Source: Bacillus zhangzhouensis (GTDB lineage Bacteria > Bacillota > Bacilli > Bacillales > Bacillaceae). From it: 64,000 nucleotides of DNA. Both the position numbers and the translations under genes were made by a program. Positions 23,600-34,306 of the stretch are shown here, in pieces (within the stretch, counting starts at the first letter, position 1; each line of letters starts with the position of its first letter). Location: NCBI GenBank assembly GCA_025809375.1, contig CP099514.1, positions 1,116,001 through 1,180,000 on the forward strand, written 5' to 3'. The notes beneath the pieces were generated by a model. The model made no database searches. It saw only the letters and a program-made list of their open reading frames with translations, and was not told the DNA's origin.

Positions 23600-25804
23600 A
23601 TGACTGAAACGCTCGATGGCAATAGGTTAATCCCAGATATCAGAAAATTAGAAAAAGAGAACGAATACTTGCGAACTGAGTTGATGCAGCAAAAAATGCT
23701 GTTAAATAAGACGCTAGATGCCATTTTTATATTTGATCAGCACCTCAACATTATCCAAGCCAATGAAGCAACATGCAGGCTTGTACAGACACCGAAAGAA
23801 GACCTCCTCAATAAATCCGTTCTGGATTTCCTATACGGCATCCCGAAAGATAAAATTGAATGCTCACTCGATTTATTTTTTCGAAAAGGTATGTTAAAAA
23901 GAGAAATATCCATTCAGCTTGAAAATGGCGAAACAAAATACATTGAATTTGTCGCAGAGCATGACACCATGAATCAGCAGTTTATTGTGGTCATGCGGGA
24001 TATTTCCTCAAAGAAAATATTAGAACGAGAACGCTCCATGAATGAGCAGCTGTTCAAAGATTTGTTTGACCGAGCCATTGACGGGATGGTCATCTTTGAT
24101 CAGGATGGCTGCATGATCGATGCTAATCATTCTTTTTGCCAGAGCTTTGAGCTGCAAAAGACGGATTTAACCGATCGCTATTTACATGAATTTGTCGAAG
24201 AAGAAAATCTTCCAGCTTTGCAGCACCTTTTAACGTCACTTAAAGAAACAGGGAAAGCAAAAGGAGAGCTTCCTGTTACTCTTCAATCTGGCCGGCACAA
24301 ATTATTTGAACTCACCATTACATCAAATGTTATGAGTGGTTTTTATATGTCCATTATGCGTGATATTACAGAAAAAAGGCTGATGGAAGAGAAACTGTTA
24401 AAAAGTGAAGAACGCTTTAGAGAAATTGTCGAAAATGCAATGGATGCCATTATTATTTGGACAGACGATGGAGAAATTGTGAAAGCCAATGAATCAGCCT
24501 GCCGCATTTTTGAATTACCTATGCACTCGCTGATTGGCAAAAAGCTTACCGACTTTCTCGTCAAATCTGATAAGAGATATAGACCAACAAGAAGACGCTA
24601 TATCCGGAATCATGAAATAAGGGAAGAGCTGTTGTTCAAAATGGCAAATGGACAGTTTAAAGAGCTTGAGTTTACATCAAAGCATGCGGTATTAGAAGGT
24701 CAGCACTTAACCATTTTACGTAATGTAAGTGATCGAAAAAGAATGGAGCAGGAGCTGCGTGAAAGTGAGCTCAAATTCCGTAAAGTATTTAATGGGTCAA
24801 TGGACGGCATTGTTCTTTTTGATAATCAATATCGAATCATTGAAGTCAATCCATCTGCCAGCGAGCTGCTTCAATTGAAGGACGATCATTTAACAGAAAT
24901 GAATCTTTTCCATATCCTTGCCCCTTATCAAATTGAAAATTTGGCTCAGCCTGCCGAGGCGATGTCATTAGATGAAATGGATAATGAGGTTCCGTTTATA
25001 CTGAACCATCCAGATCAGCGTATACTGGAATTCTCTTTTAAACGCAACATTATTCATAATATGAATTTGGCGATCTTTAGAGATGTGACAGAGCGGAAGG
25101 AATTAGAAGAGCGGGTGAGAAAATCAGATACCCTTCATGTGGTCGGAGAGCTTGCCGCTGGAATTGCTCATGAAATTAGAAACCCGATGACAGCATTAAA
25201 AGGCTTCATTCAGCTGTTAAAAGGAAATATAGAAGGGGAGTATTCGCTCTATTTCAATGTCATTACCTCAGAGCTGAAAAGAATTGAATCCATCATCACC
25301 GAATTTTTGATTTTAGCGAAACCGCAAGCCATTGTATATGAAGAAAAAAATGTGGTGCAAATCGTGAAAGATACGATGGATCTTCTGCATGCACAGGCGA
25401 ATCTTGGCAATGTCCAAATGCATCTCAATGTGCTTGACGAGATTCCATTGATTTATTGTGAACAAAACCAATTAAAGCAAGTCTTTATTAACATTTTAAA
25501 AAATGCAATTGAAGTTATGCCGCGTAAAGGAAATGTCTATGTGAGCATACAGCGGAAGGGAGAAAAGCATATTGTCATTTCACTGCGTGATGAAGGCTGC
25601 GGAATGGCAGAGGATAAGCTAAAGCGTCTAGGTGAGCCTTTTTATACAACGAAAGAAAGAGGAACTGGACTTGGTTTAATGGTTAGTTATAAAATCATTG
25701 AAGAGCATCAAGGAACCATTGAGGTAGAAAGTGAGGAAGGCGTAGGAACCGTCTTCCATCTCACGCTGCCACTAAGTCAGCAGAAACAAGAAGGAGAGCA
25801 GTAA
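23600..25804 (+). CDS. kinE: Sporulation-type sensor histidine kinase KinE
   Basis: Orphan soluble kinase of about 734 residues. After a short coiled coil come four PAS domains, recognisable from their starts: LDAIFIFDQHLNIIQANEAT, FDRAIDGMVIFDQDG, VENAMDAIIIWTDDG and FNGSMDGIVLFDNQ. The phosphorylated His is in GELAAGIAHEIRNPMTALKGF (shortened here). The ATPase motifs are NILKNAIEVMP, DEGCGM and GTGLGLMVSYK. It feeds the Spo0F phosphorelay in B. subtilis, weakly. ATG 23600 is preferred, 9 bases after AAGGAG. It overlaps no gene and runs into ogt with 1 base between. Confidence 0.92.
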   Translation: MTETLDGNRLIPDIRKLEKENEYLRTELMQQKMLLNKTLDAIFIFDQHLNIIQANEATCRLVQTPKEDLLNKSVLDFLYGIPKDKIECSLDLFFRKGMLKREISIQLENGETKYIEFVAEHDTMNQQFIVVMRDISSKKILERERSMNEQLFKDLFDRAIDGMVIFDQDGCMIDANHSFCQSFELQKTDLTDRYLHEFVEEENLPALQHLLTSLKETGKAKGELPVTLQSGRHKLFELTITSNVMSGFYMSIMRDITEKRLMEEKLLKSEERFREIVENAMDAIIIWTDDGEIVKANESACRIFELPMHSLIGKKLTDFLVKSDKRYRPTRRRYIRNHEIREELLFKMANGQFKELEFTSKHAVLEGQHLTILRNVSDRKRMEQELRESELKFRKVFNGSMDGIVLFDNQYRIIEVNPSASELLQLKDDHLTEMNLFHILAPYQIENLAQPAEAMSLDEMDNEVPFILNHPDQRILEFSFKRNIIHNMNLAIFRDVTERKELEERVRKSDTLHVVGELAAGIAHEIRNPMTALKGFIQLLKGNIEGEYSLYFNVITSELKRIESIITEFLILAKPQAIVYEEKNVVQIVKDTMDLLHAQANLGNVQMHLNVLDEIPLIYCEQNQLKQVFINILKNAIEVMPRKGNVYVSIQRKGEKHIVISLRDEGCGMAEDKLKRLGEPFYTTKERGTGLGLMVSYKIIEEHQGTIEVESEEGVGTVFHLTLPLSQQKQEGEQ

Positions 25805-25805
25805 C

Positions 25806-26297
25806 GTGTATTATACCGTCTATCACGCACCCATCGGGGCATTATACATACTAGAAAAGAACGGTGCCATCGTCGAAGTGATGTTTGATGATGAGCCGAT
25901 TTTAGAAAAAAAGCAGGTAGCCAATCTCAAACAAGCCGATACGCCTGTCTTACAAGAAGCCAAAAAGCAGCTGGATGAATATTTCAAGGGTGAGCGTCAA
26001 GTATTCGATCTCCCGCTCAAGCAATCAGGTTCTCCGTTCCAAGAGCAGGTGTGGGAAGCATTGTCCGCCATTCCATATGGTGAATCAAAAAGCTATGCAG
26101 ATATTGCAGAAGCGATTGGCAATCCAAAGGCTGTAAGAGCCATCGGACAAGCTAACAGACGAAATGCATTACCTATTTTTATCCCGTGTCACAGGGTGAT
26201 TGGAAAAGACCGGTCTCTGACGGGCTATGCAGGATCGAAGACAGATATGAAAGCGGTCCTGCTCGAATTAGAAGGCATCCCATTTGTTCAAAAATAA
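25806..26297 (+). CDS. ogt: Methylated-DNA-protein cysteine methyltransferase Ogt
   Basis: 163-residue suicide DNA repair protein that removes methyl from O6-methylguanine. The active-site motif IPCHRVIG (Cys at about 129) is intact. The helix-turn-helix region PYGESKSYADIAEAIGNPKAVRAIG supports minor-groove binding (quoted by its key part SYADIAEAIG). GTG start behind AAGGAGAG, directly downstream of kinE and probably co-transcribed. Confidence 0.95.
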   Translation: MYYTVYHAPIGALYILEKNGAIVEVMFDDEPILEKKQVANLKQADTPVLQEAKKQLDEYFKGERQVFDLPLKQSGSPFQEQVWEALSAIPYGESKSYADIAEAIGNPKAVRAIGQANRRNALPIFIPCHRVIGKDRSLTGYAGSKTDMKAVLLELEGIPFVQK

Positions 26298-26386
26298 ATC
26301 AATTGACCTGTTCCAAATGTTTGTCAAGCGACATATCCTTTTATTAAGCTAAAAAAGTTGGTTGAGGGAAAAAGGAAGGTGCTGGC

Positions 26387-26524
26387 ATGTTTTGGGGCAA
26401 AAAAGATAAAATGTATGCCTTTACGTCATTATGTGTCAAAATGAACGTCTTGACGGAAGAACAGAAAAAAGAAATCTTAACAAAAACGAATCAAGAAATA
26501 AAAAAGGGCGGTGCTCTTAAATGA
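26387..26524 (+). CDS. Small protein of 45 residues
   Basis: ATG 26387 is preceded by AAAGGAAGGTG at 7 bases. The product (MFWGKKDKMYAFTSLCVKMN, then LTEEQKKEILTKTNQEIKKGG) looks like a compact helical protein. The 3' end of the gene forms part of the hairpin shared with convergent mtnA. Family unknown; the initiation signal and codon use are convincing. Confidence 0.65.
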   Translation: MFWGKKDKMYAFTSLCVKMNVLTEEQKKEILTKTNQEIKKGGALK

Positions 26525-26544
26525 CAAGAACACGGCGCTTTTTT
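26502..26544. terminator. Imperfect bidirectional terminator before mtnA
   Basis: AAAAAGGGCGGTG pairs imperfectly with CACGGCGCTTTTTT around a 17-base loop; T runs occur on both strands. It overlaps the end of the 45-residue gene. Confidence 0.5.
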
Positions 26545-26548
26545 GTAA

Positions 26549-27610
26549 TCAATGGGAGATGCTTTCGGCGAAAAGAGCATCAATCTCTTCTGCATAGTTC
26601 GATGTGATAATTCCCTTCTCTGTAATGATGCCTGAAATGAGATGATGAGGAGTGACATCAAAGGCTGGATTGAATACCTGAACATCAGGCGGTGCAATGG
26701 GGACGCCGTTTAATTCCTTTACTTCCAGCGGGTCGCGCTCTTCAATTGGAATATCTGACCCGCCGCGGGTAGATAAATCAAAGGTTGAAAGCGGTGCTGC
26801 TACAAAAAACGGAATGTGAAAGTGCTTGGCTAGAACGGCAAGTCCTAGTGTTCCAATCTTATTCGCTGTATCTCCATTACGGGCGATACGGTCAGCTCCA
26901 ACAATGACAGCAGAAATTTGTTTTTCTTTCATCGTATGGGCTGCCATGTTATCTGTAATGAGCGTCACATCCACGCCTCCTTGCATAAGCTCCCATGTTG
27001 TCAGACGAGCGCCTTGAAGGACAGGGCGTGTTTCACATGCATAAATGTGAAGATCAAGATTTTTCTTTTTGGCTAAATAAAAAGGAGCAAGGGCTGTTCC
27101 GTACCGGCTCGTTGCGATGGAGCCTGCATTACAAATGGTCATGATACGGTCACCTGATGTAAAGAGCTGAAGTGCATTTTGACCGATTTGTCTGCATGTT
27201 TCTTCATCTTCAATTTGAATTTGAATGGCTTCATGGACAAGGTCTGTTTTGGCTGCATTCACTGATGCTGCACGCTTCATACGCTTTAGCAGCCGGTCTA
27301 ATGCCCAGACGAGGTTCACAGCGGTTGGACGAGCACTGTTTAAATATTCTTTTATCCGCATGACTTCTTGTTTAAACACATCCATTTCTTCTGTCACAAT
27401 TGCTTGTGCACTAAGCGCCAGCCCAAAAGCTGCTGTAATGCCAATCGCAGGCGCTCCGCGTACTTTTAATGTCACAATCGCATCATACACATCTTCTTTC
27501 GTATATAAATGCTCAAAAACGGTTTCGGCCGGTAATTTTTGCTGATTTACAATCTTAATACGGTTTTCTTCCCATTCGACAGAACGGGGTACTTCAAATT
27601 CTTTTGACAA
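26549..27610 (-). CDS. mtnA: Methylthioribose-1-phosphate isomerase MtnA
   Basis: Second step of methionine salvage: methylthioribose-1-P to methylthioribulose-1-P. 353 residues, eIF2B-like fold. The catalytic Cys lies in [17 protein letters not shown] and the Asp in [18 protein letters not shown]. The TTG start is 9-10 bases after AAAGGAG. It lies 6 bases downstream of mtnK in a SAM-riboswitch-controlled operon. Confidence 0.95.
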   Translation of the reverse strand: MSKEFEVPRSVEWEENRIKIVNQQKLPAETVFEHLYTKEDVYDAIVTLKVRGAPAIGITAAFGLALSAQAIVTEEMDVFKQEVMRIKEYLNSARPTAVNLVWALDRLLKRMKRAASVNAAKTDLVHEAIQIQIEDEETCRQIGQNALQLFTSGDRIMTICNAGSIATSRYGTALAPFYLAKKKNLDLHIYACETRPVLQGARLTTWELMQGGVDVTLITDNMAAHTMKEKQISAVIVGADRIARNGDTANKIGTLGLAVLAKHFHIPFFVAAPLSTFDLSTRGGSDIPIEERDPLEVKELNGVPIAPPDVQVFNPAFDVTPHHLISGIITEKGIITSNYAEEIDALFAESISH

Positions 27611-27616
27611 AACCCG

Positions 27617-28882
<1,266 letters not shown>

Positions 28883-28890
28883 TCAAAGCC

Positions 28891-29051
28891 TCTCTTATCT
28901 CTCAGCACATACGTCTGATGGAATTAGCACCGTGCCCTATAAGACAATTGTCTTGGCGCGTTACTTGCTGCGCCCCACTTCACAGTGGTATTAACGGTCG
29001 GTTGCTGTTGGGGTCAAAAGGCCAAATCCCTCGCCCAACTCTCGATAAGAG
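28891..29051 (-). promoter_or_regulatory. SAM-I (S-box) riboswitch of mtnKA
   Basis: Minus strand leader with P1 CTCTTATC/GATAAGAG, the GAGGGATTTGGCC and GACCCCAACAGCAACC core and the GGTGCTAATTCC segment, ending GCTGAGAGATAAGAG. It also contains an enlarged P3/P4 region relative to the mtnW copy. High SAM stops transcription at the terminator. Confidence 0.94.
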
Positions 29052-29214
29052 AAATCAATATGGAATTGTTTCGTGTCTGTTTGCATTTCTTAATTCATGA
29101 TATTATCAGAGCTGCGCTTTACATGTCAATCTTTTTTCAAAATTGCTTTACAATTCATAAAACAATCCAGTACAGTGATTGTATTGTCAAGTAACTTGAA
29201 TAGAAGGTGAAGAA

Positions 29215-30405
29215 ATGGAATTCCAGCAATCAGATGTGTTGAAACAATTACCGAAACAATTTTTTGCATCCCTTGTCCAAAAGGTGCAGAAAAAAGTGCA
29301 GGAAGGGGCAGATATCATTAATTTGGGACAGGGAAATCCTGATCAGCCAACTCCTCAGCACATTGTAAAAGCCATGCAGGAAGCGGTATTAAAACCTGAA
29401 AATCATCAATACTCCTCATTCCGTGGAACAGCGAAATTAAAAAAGGCTGCTGCCGCTTTTTATGAAAGAGAATATGGCGTCACACTTGATCCAAAGACGG
29501 AAATTGCGATTTTATTTGGCGGGAAAGCAGGGCTTGTTGAGCTGCCGCAATGCCTGCTAAATCCGGGTGATACGCTTCTCGTCCCTGACCCTGGTTATCC
29601 TGATTATTGGTCAGGTGCTGTCCTTGCTGGAGCTCATATGGTGACCATGCCGCTTCTTGAAAAAAATGATTTTTTACCTGACTACGATTTACTGTCTGAG
29701 AATGATAAGAAAAAGGCAAAATTAATGTACTTAAATTACCCCAACAATCCGACGGGGGCTACGGCGAACCGTGCATTTTTTGAAGAAACCGTGACATTTG
29801 CGAAAGATCACAAACTATGTGTTGTCCATGATTTTGCCTATGGCGGCATTGGATTTGATGGGGAAAAGCCGATCAGCTTTCTGCAAGTAAATGGAGCGAA
29901 AGAGGTGGGAATTGAAATTTACACATTATCTAAAACGTACAATATGGCAGGATGGAGAGTTGGATTTGCAGCAGGGAATCCATCTGTTATAGAAGCGATG
30001 GAGCTTTATCAGGATCATCTGTTTGTCTCTCTGTTTAAAGCCACACAAGATGCAGCAGCGGAAGCCCTATTAGGTGATCAAACGTGCGTACAGGTGCAAA
30101 ATGATCGATATGAGAAAAGACGGAATGTGTGGATTGCAGCCTGCAAAGAAATCGGCTGGGAAGTCAGTGCCCCAAGGGGATCATTTTTTGCTTGGTTAAA
30201 GGTGCCAAAAGGATATACATCTGAAGCTTTTTCTGACTTATTATTAGAGAAAGCACATGTTGCTGTAGCGCCAGGTAATGGCTTTGGTGCTCACGGTGAA
30301 GGGTATGTGAGAGTAGGGCTTCTAACAAGTGAGGAGCGATTACAAGAAGCTGCTCAGCGCATCGCTGACTTGAAGCTGTTTGAAAAAAAGCCATTGACAA
30401 CATAA
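29215..30405 (+). CDS. mtnE: Methionine-producing aminotransferase MtnE
   Basis: Fold-type I PLP transaminase converting 2-oxo-4-methylthiobutyrate to methionine, the last salvage step. 396 residues: NYPNNPTGA, the PLP Lys in TLSKTYNMAGWRVGFAAG, and the C-terminal Arg in YVRVGLLTSEERL. ATG behind GAAGGTGAAG. Divergent from mtnK and upstream of mtnW; I see no S-box directly in front of it. Called mtnV/ykrV in older B. subtilis annotation. The hydrolase gene mtnU that I recall beside it there is missing. Confidence 0.92.
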   Translation: MEFQQSDVLKQLPKQFFASLVQKVQKKVQEGADIINLGQGNPDQPTPQHIVKAMQEAVLKPENHQYSSFRGTAKLKKAAAAFYEREYGVTLDPKTEIAILFGGKAGLVELPQCLLNPGDTLLVPDPGYPDYWSGAVLAGAHMVTMPLLEKNDFLPDYDLLSENDKKKAKLMYLNYPNNPTGATANRAFFEETVTFAKDHKLCVVHDFAYGGIGFDGEKPISFLQVNGAKEVGIEIYTLSKTYNMAGWRVGFAAGNPSVIEAMELYQDHLFVSLFKATQDAAAEALLGDQTCVQVQNDRYEKRRNVWIAACKEIGWEVSAPRGSFFAWLKVPKGYTSEAFSDLLLEKAHVAVAPGNGFGAHGEGYVRVGLLTSEERLQEAAQRIADLKLFEKKPLTT

Positions 30406-30450
30406 AGAAATGGTGCGATAATTCAGGCAATATTTAAGAAAATTGAATAT

Positions 30451-30550
30451 TCTTATCAAGAGTAGGCAGAGGGACTAGCCCAATGAAGCCCGGCAACCGA
30501 CTTCCATGAAGCACGGTGCTAATTCTTGCAGCAAGCGCTGAGAGATAAGA
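30451..30550 (+). promoter_or_regulatory. SAM-I (S-box) riboswitch of mtnWXBD
   Basis: TCTTATCAAGAG..GAGAGATAAGA P1 stem, GAGGGACTAGCCCAATGAAG and CCGGCAACC core, and GGTGCTAATTC. Textbook SAM-I aptamer. Confidence 0.96.
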
Positions 30551-30571
30551 TTCGGATGAATGACACGAAAC

Positions 30572-30614
30572 AACCTCTTTAAGGCGCTCAAGAAGCACTT
30601 GAAGAGGTTTTTTT
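30572..30614 (+). terminator. Expression-platform terminator of mtnWXBD
   Basis: AACCTCTT..GAAGAGGTT stem with an inner stem and seven T residues. Confidence 0.88.
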
Positions 30615-30653
30615 ATTGGACATATGCATGACGCAATCGAAAGGGGATTCCTA

Positions 30654-31874
30654 GTGAGTGAATTACTGGCAACATACGTATTAACACATCGAGAGGATGA
30701 ACAAATCACTCGAAAAGCGGAGCACATCGCGCTTGGTTTAACAGTTGGATCATGGACGGATTTGCCGCAGCTCAAAAAGGAGCAGCTTCAAAAGCATAAA
30801 GGCCGAGTTGAAAAAGTATTAGAAAAGGCTGCTCCAGCCGAAAATGGGTTTTATCAATCAGAGGTGACCATTGCTTATCCTGAGGCAAACTTTTCAGCTG
30901 ATTTACCAGCTGTTTTCACGACGATTTTTGGAAAGCTTTCACTAGACGGAAAAGTGAAGCTAGTTGATATCCAGTTTTCTGAAGAATTAAAAAAAAGCCT
31001 GCCAGGACCTGTATATGGAATTGATGGCATACGAAAAAAGGTAAATGTATTTGATCGTCCATTATTAATGAGTATTTTTAAAGGCGTTATCGGCCGTGAT
31101 ATGCAGGATTTAAAAGAGCAGCTCCGTATACAGGCATTAGGCGGGGTTGACTTCATCAAAGACGATGAAATTTTATTTGAAAATCCATTAGCTCCTTTTG
31201 AAGAGCGAATCAAAGAAGGAAAAGAGATTTTAAAAGAAACCTATGAAGAGACAGGACACCGCACGCTGTATGCTGTCAATTTAACGGGCAGAACCTTTGA
31301 CCTGAAGGATCGAGCGCGAAAAGCTGCTGAACTGGGAGCAGATGCGCTCTTATTCAATGTCTTTGCTTACGGGCTGGATGTCATGCAAAGCCTAGCTGAG
31401 GACCCGGACATTCCACTACCTATTATGGCGCATCCCGCTGTGAGTGGTGCTTTGACATCCTCTCCTGAATATGGATTCTCGCATTCTCTTCTCTTAGGCA
31501 AATTAAATCGATATGCTGGTGCTGATTTGAGCCTCTTTCCCTCACCTTATGGGTCGGTTGCACTTCCGAAAAAAGATGCTCTTGGAATCTATGAAGCTTG
31601 CGTAAAAGAGGATACGGTTCAAAAAACATTCCCTGTCCCGTCAGCAGGCATTCATCCAGGAATGGTTCCAGTATTGATCAAAGATTTTGGAATTGATCAT
31701 GTGATGAACGCAGGTGGAGGCATTCACGGACATCCGCGGGGAGCCATCGGCGGAGGGAAGGCATTTCGTTCGATCATTGATGCAGTGATACATGAAGAGT
31801 CCATCCGAGATAAGGCCGTTTCCTGCCAAGACTTAAAAGCGGCACTTGATCTTTGGGGAAGGGTAGCAGAATAA
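30654..31874 (+). CDS. mtnW: RuBisCO-like 2,3-diketo-5-methylthiopentyl-1-P enolase MtnW
   Basis: A RuBisCO-like protein that enolises the diketo intermediate in methionine salvage and does not fix CO2. 406 residues. The carbamylated-Lys motif [10 protein letters not shown] and the [10 protein letters not shown] and [21 protein letters not shown] segments are present. I chose GTG 30654 behind AAAGGGGA, matching the B. subtilis start MSELLATY. The stop overlaps the mtnX start by one base. Confidence 0.95.
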   Translation: MSELLATYVLTHREDEQITRKAEHIALGLTVGSWTDLPQLKKEQLQKHKGRVEKVLEKAAPAENGFYQSEVTIAYPEANFSADLPAVFTTIFGKLSLDGKVKLVDIQFSEELKKSLPGPVYGIDGIRKKVNVFDRPLLMSIFKGVIGRDMQDLKEQLRIQALGGVDFIKDDEILFENPLAPFEERIKEGKEILKETYEETGHRTLYAVNLTGRTFDLKDRARKAAELGADALLFNVFAYGLDVMQSLAEDPDIPLPIMAHPAVSGALTSSPEYGFSHSLLLGKLNRYAGADLSLFPSPYGSVALPKKDALGIYEACVKEDTVQKTFPVPSAGIHPGMVPVLIKDFGIDHVMNAGGGIHGHPRGAIGGGKAFRSIIDAVIHEESIRDKAVSCQDLKAALDLWGRVAE

Positions 31875-32569
31875 TGAAAAAACCAATTGTATGTTGTGAT
31901 TTTGATGGAACAATTACAAAAAATGATAATATCATCCGCATTATGAAACAGTTTGCACCAAGTGAATGGACGAAGCTGAAGAATGGTGTCCTGTCAAAGG
32001 AAATCACCATTCAAGAAGGCGTCGGGCAGATGTTTCAATTACTGACAAGTGATCAGAAGGAAGCCATTCAATCATTTATTTTAGAGGATACTGAAATTCG
32101 AGAAGGATTTAAGCCATTTGTAGATAAGGTAAAAAAAGCAGACATTCCTTTCTATGTACTTAGCGGGGGGATGGACTTTTTTGTATACCCTATCCTCGAA
32201 GATATTGTCGATCGAGACAATATTTATTGCAATCATGCATCATTTGGGGAAGAACATATTCAGATTGAATGGCCGCATGCCTGCGATACGCAATGTCAAA
32301 ATGGCTGCGGATGCTGCAAGCCCTCAATCATTCGAAAGCTGACTCATGAGGATGACTTCATCATCATGATCGGAGATTCAGTGACTGATGTGGAGGCGGC
32401 GAAACATGCGGATCTTACGTTTGCGCGCGATTACTTGCTCAATGAATGTCAAGAGCTCGGACTCGTACATAAGGAGTTTGACACATTTATTGATCTACAC
32501 GCGCAATTTGTTCAAATAAAGGAAGTGTATGAATGGCAGACGCAAAGAGCAAACGCTGGCAGGAGCTAG
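31874..32569 (+). CDS. mtnX: HK-MTPenyl-1-P phosphatase MtnX
   Basis: HAD-family phosphatase acting on 2-hydroxy-3-keto-5-methylthiopentenyl-1-P. 231 residues: motif [12 protein letters not shown], motif [12 protein letters not shown], and motif [16 protein letters not shown] cysteine cluster ([15 protein letters not shown]) is notable and may bind metal. ATG 31874 shares its A with the mtnW stop. The 3' end overlaps mtnB by 37 bases. Confidence 0.93.
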   Translation: MKKPIVCCDFDGTITKNDNIIRIMKQFAPSEWTKLKNGVLSKEITIQEGVGQMFQLLTSDQKEAIQSFILEDTEIREGFKPFVDKVKKADIPFYVLSGGMDFFVYPILEDIVDRDNIYCNHASFGEEHIQIEWPHACDTQCQNGCGCCKPSIIRKLTHEDDFIIMIGDSVTDVEAAKHADLTFARDYLLNECQELGLVHKEFDTFIDLHAQFVQIKEVYEWQTQRANAGRS

Positions 32570-33171
32570 CAGACGTTAAACGTGAACTGGCCCAAAGAGA
32601 CTGGTTTTTCGGAACAAGCGGTAATTTATCAATCAAGGTGTCGGAGGAGCCAATTACGTTTTTGGTGACGGCAAGCGGCAAAGATAAACGAAAAGAAACA
32701 AACGAAGATTTTGTCCTAGTAAATGCAGCAGGCCAGCCTCATGATCCGAACGAGCCGCTTAGACCATCAGCTGAAACACTGCTTCACACGTACGTGTATG
32801 AACGGACAAACGCAGGCTGCTGCCTCCATGTCCATACAATCGATAATAATGTGATGTCTGAGCTGTATGGGGAGAAGGGAGAGATTCGTTTTAAAGGCAA
32901 TGAAATCATCAAAGCGCTTGGTTATTGGGAAGAGGAGGCAGAAGTGTCGATTCCGATTATTGAAAATCCAGCCCATATTCCACATCTCGCAGAGCAATTT
33001 GCAAAACATCTGACACTAGAGGCGTCATCTGGTGCTGTACTCATTCGCAATCATGGCATCACAGTTTGGGGAAAAACAGCCTTTGAAGCAAAACGAGTCT
33101 TAGAAGCATATGAATTTTTATTTAGCTATCACTTAAAATTAGCGCTTTATCAACAGCAGCTTGTTAGATAA
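32533..33171 (+). CDS. mtnB: Methylthioribulose-1-phosphate dehydratase MtnB
   Basis: Class II aldolase-like zinc enzyme, 212 residues, third step of the pathway. Motifs: [19 protein letters not shown], the zinc ligands in [11 protein letters not shown] and [11 protein letters not shown]. The start at ATG 32533 uses AAGGAAGTG inside mtnX, so the two genes overlap by 37 bases and are probably coupled in translation. Confidence 0.95.
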   Translation: MADAKSKRWQELADVKRELAQRDWFFGTSGNLSIKVSEEPITFLVTASGKDKRKETNEDFVLVNAAGQPHDPNEPLRPSAETLLHTYVYERTNAGCCLHVHTIDNNVMSELYGEKGEIRFKGNEIIKALGYWEEEAEVSIPIIENPAHIPHLAEQFAKHLTLEASSGAVLIRNHGITVWGKTAFEAKRVLEAYEFLFSYHLKLALYQQQLVR

Positions 33172-33187
33172 AAAGGAGGAAAAGCAC

Positions 33188-33718
33188 ATGGCGACGATTT
33201 TGATTCATAACAAAGAGAACACATTACTGGAAAGCGAGCAAGAGGTAGCATCATATTTAGAAAAACAAGGAGTCATTTATGAGCATTGGGATATTGAAAA
33301 GCTGCCAAACCGTTTATCAGAAAAGTATGATTTAACCGATGAGGAAAAGGAAGAGATTTTGGCTGTTTTCCAAAAGGAAATCCAAAGTATTTCAGAAAAA
33401 AGAGGGTACAAAGCGCAGGATGTGATTTCATTATCTGATACCACGCCAAATCTTGATGAGTTGCTCCAAAACTTTAAACGTGAGCATCATCATACAGATG
33501 ATGAAGTACGTTTTATTGTAAGCGGGCACGGAATCTTTGCTATTCAAGGAAAGGATGGCGTCTTTTTTGATGTGAGACTGAATCCAGGTGATTTGATTTC
33601 TGTTCCGCCAAACATTCGTCATTACTTTACACTTCAAGAGGATCGAAAAGTGGTCGCAGTTCGCATATTTGTCACAACTGAGGGCTGGGTGCCAATTTAC
33701 GAGGAAGAAACGGTTTAA
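33188..33718 (+). CDS. mtnD: Acireductone dioxygenase MtnD
   Basis: Cupin enzyme (ARD) that oxidises acireductone to 2-oxo-4-methylthiobutyrate and formate with Fe2+, or off-pathway with Ni2+. 176 residues. The metal site is HHHTDDEVRF (His, His, Glu) with the distal His in PPNIRHYFTL. ATG 33188 is 7 bases after AAAGGAGG. Last gene of mtnWXBD. Confidence 0.95.
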   Translation: MATILIHNKENTLLESEQEVASYLEKQGVIYEHWDIEKLPNRLSEKYDLTDEEKEEILAVFQKEIQSISEKRGYKAQDVISLSDTTPNLDELLQNFKREHHHTDDEVRFIVSGHGIFAIQGKDGVFFDVRLNPGDLISVPPNIRHYFTLQEDRKVVAVRIFVTTEGWVPIYEEETV

Positions 33719-33724
33719 TAATAG

Positions 33725-33764
33725 AGCTGATCATTCCGCATGAGGTGGAAGGTCAGCTTTTTTT
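33725..33764 (+). terminator. Terminator of mtnWXBD
   Basis: AGCTGATCATTCC..GGAAGGTCAGCT stem followed by seven T residues. Confidence 0.85.
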
Positions 33765-34017
33765 AGGAATTTAGACATAAAATGAGCAAGAAAATAGTTG
33801 ATTTTGATCTTCTGTATAGGATAAAATTCTGTTTAATCAATGTGTCAGTCCTGTCCAAATTTGAAGTTTACCCCCAAATTTGATTGGGTAAAAGGTCTTT
33901 AGGCTGTAAAAAATTAAATAAAATAAGCATATTTCATTTAATTTACAAATAAAGTATAATTTTGGTGTCGGATCATTTTGAGCACAGACAGTCGAAATCA
34001 TTGCGGGAGCTGAGATC

Positions 34018-34260
34018 ATGAATATTTATGTAAGGAAAGAACAATTGCTGATGTCCATTGATGAGAAGAGAAAACAAATGGTAGAAGCTGCTCAAGTGGA
34101 AGGGTACACTGGTGAGATGACAATTAAATATAGTCAAGAACTGGACAACCTGATGAATGAGTATCAGCATCTTCTTTTTCATGAGAAACAATCTGCCCCC
34201 TCCTTTCATGATCTGGTGTCTCAAATGAGTCTTCTATCTGTGAACCGCCCCTCTTATTGA
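34018..34260 (+). CDS. spo0E: Spo0E-family aspartyl-phosphate phosphatase
   Basis: 80-residue phosphatase that dephosphorylates Spo0A~P and delays sporulation. The helix-hairpin-helix signature is LLMSIDEKRKQMVEAAQVEG and the catalytic SQELDNLMNEYQ (Ser-Gln-Glu-Leu-Asp). ATG 34018 lies behind GGGAGCTGAG. The 299-base gap upstream contains only AT-rich promoter-like sequence. It is next to kinD, as in B. subtilis, although the eag gene I recall between them is absent. Confidence 0.9.
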   Translation: MNIYVRKEQLLMSIDEKRKQMVEAAQVEGYTGEMTIKYSQELDNLMNEYQHLLFHEKQSAPSFHDLVSQMSLLSVNRPSY

Positions 34261-34264
34261 TTTG

Positions 34265-34293
34265 AAAAACCGGTCTTGCATAAGCAAAACCGG
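34265..34293 (-). terminator. Terminator of kinD
   Basis: Minus strand CCGGTTTTGC/GCAAGACCGG stem with loop TTAT and a T run. Confidence 0.8.
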
Positions 34294-34306
34294 CTGGCAT
34301 CTTCAG

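Noticed and set aside
33843-33856. GTGTCAGTCCTG as a fifth copy of the dispersed repeat
   Set aside because: Only 12 bases shared with copies 3 and 4, none of the other blocks or the terminal hairpin is present; likely chance.
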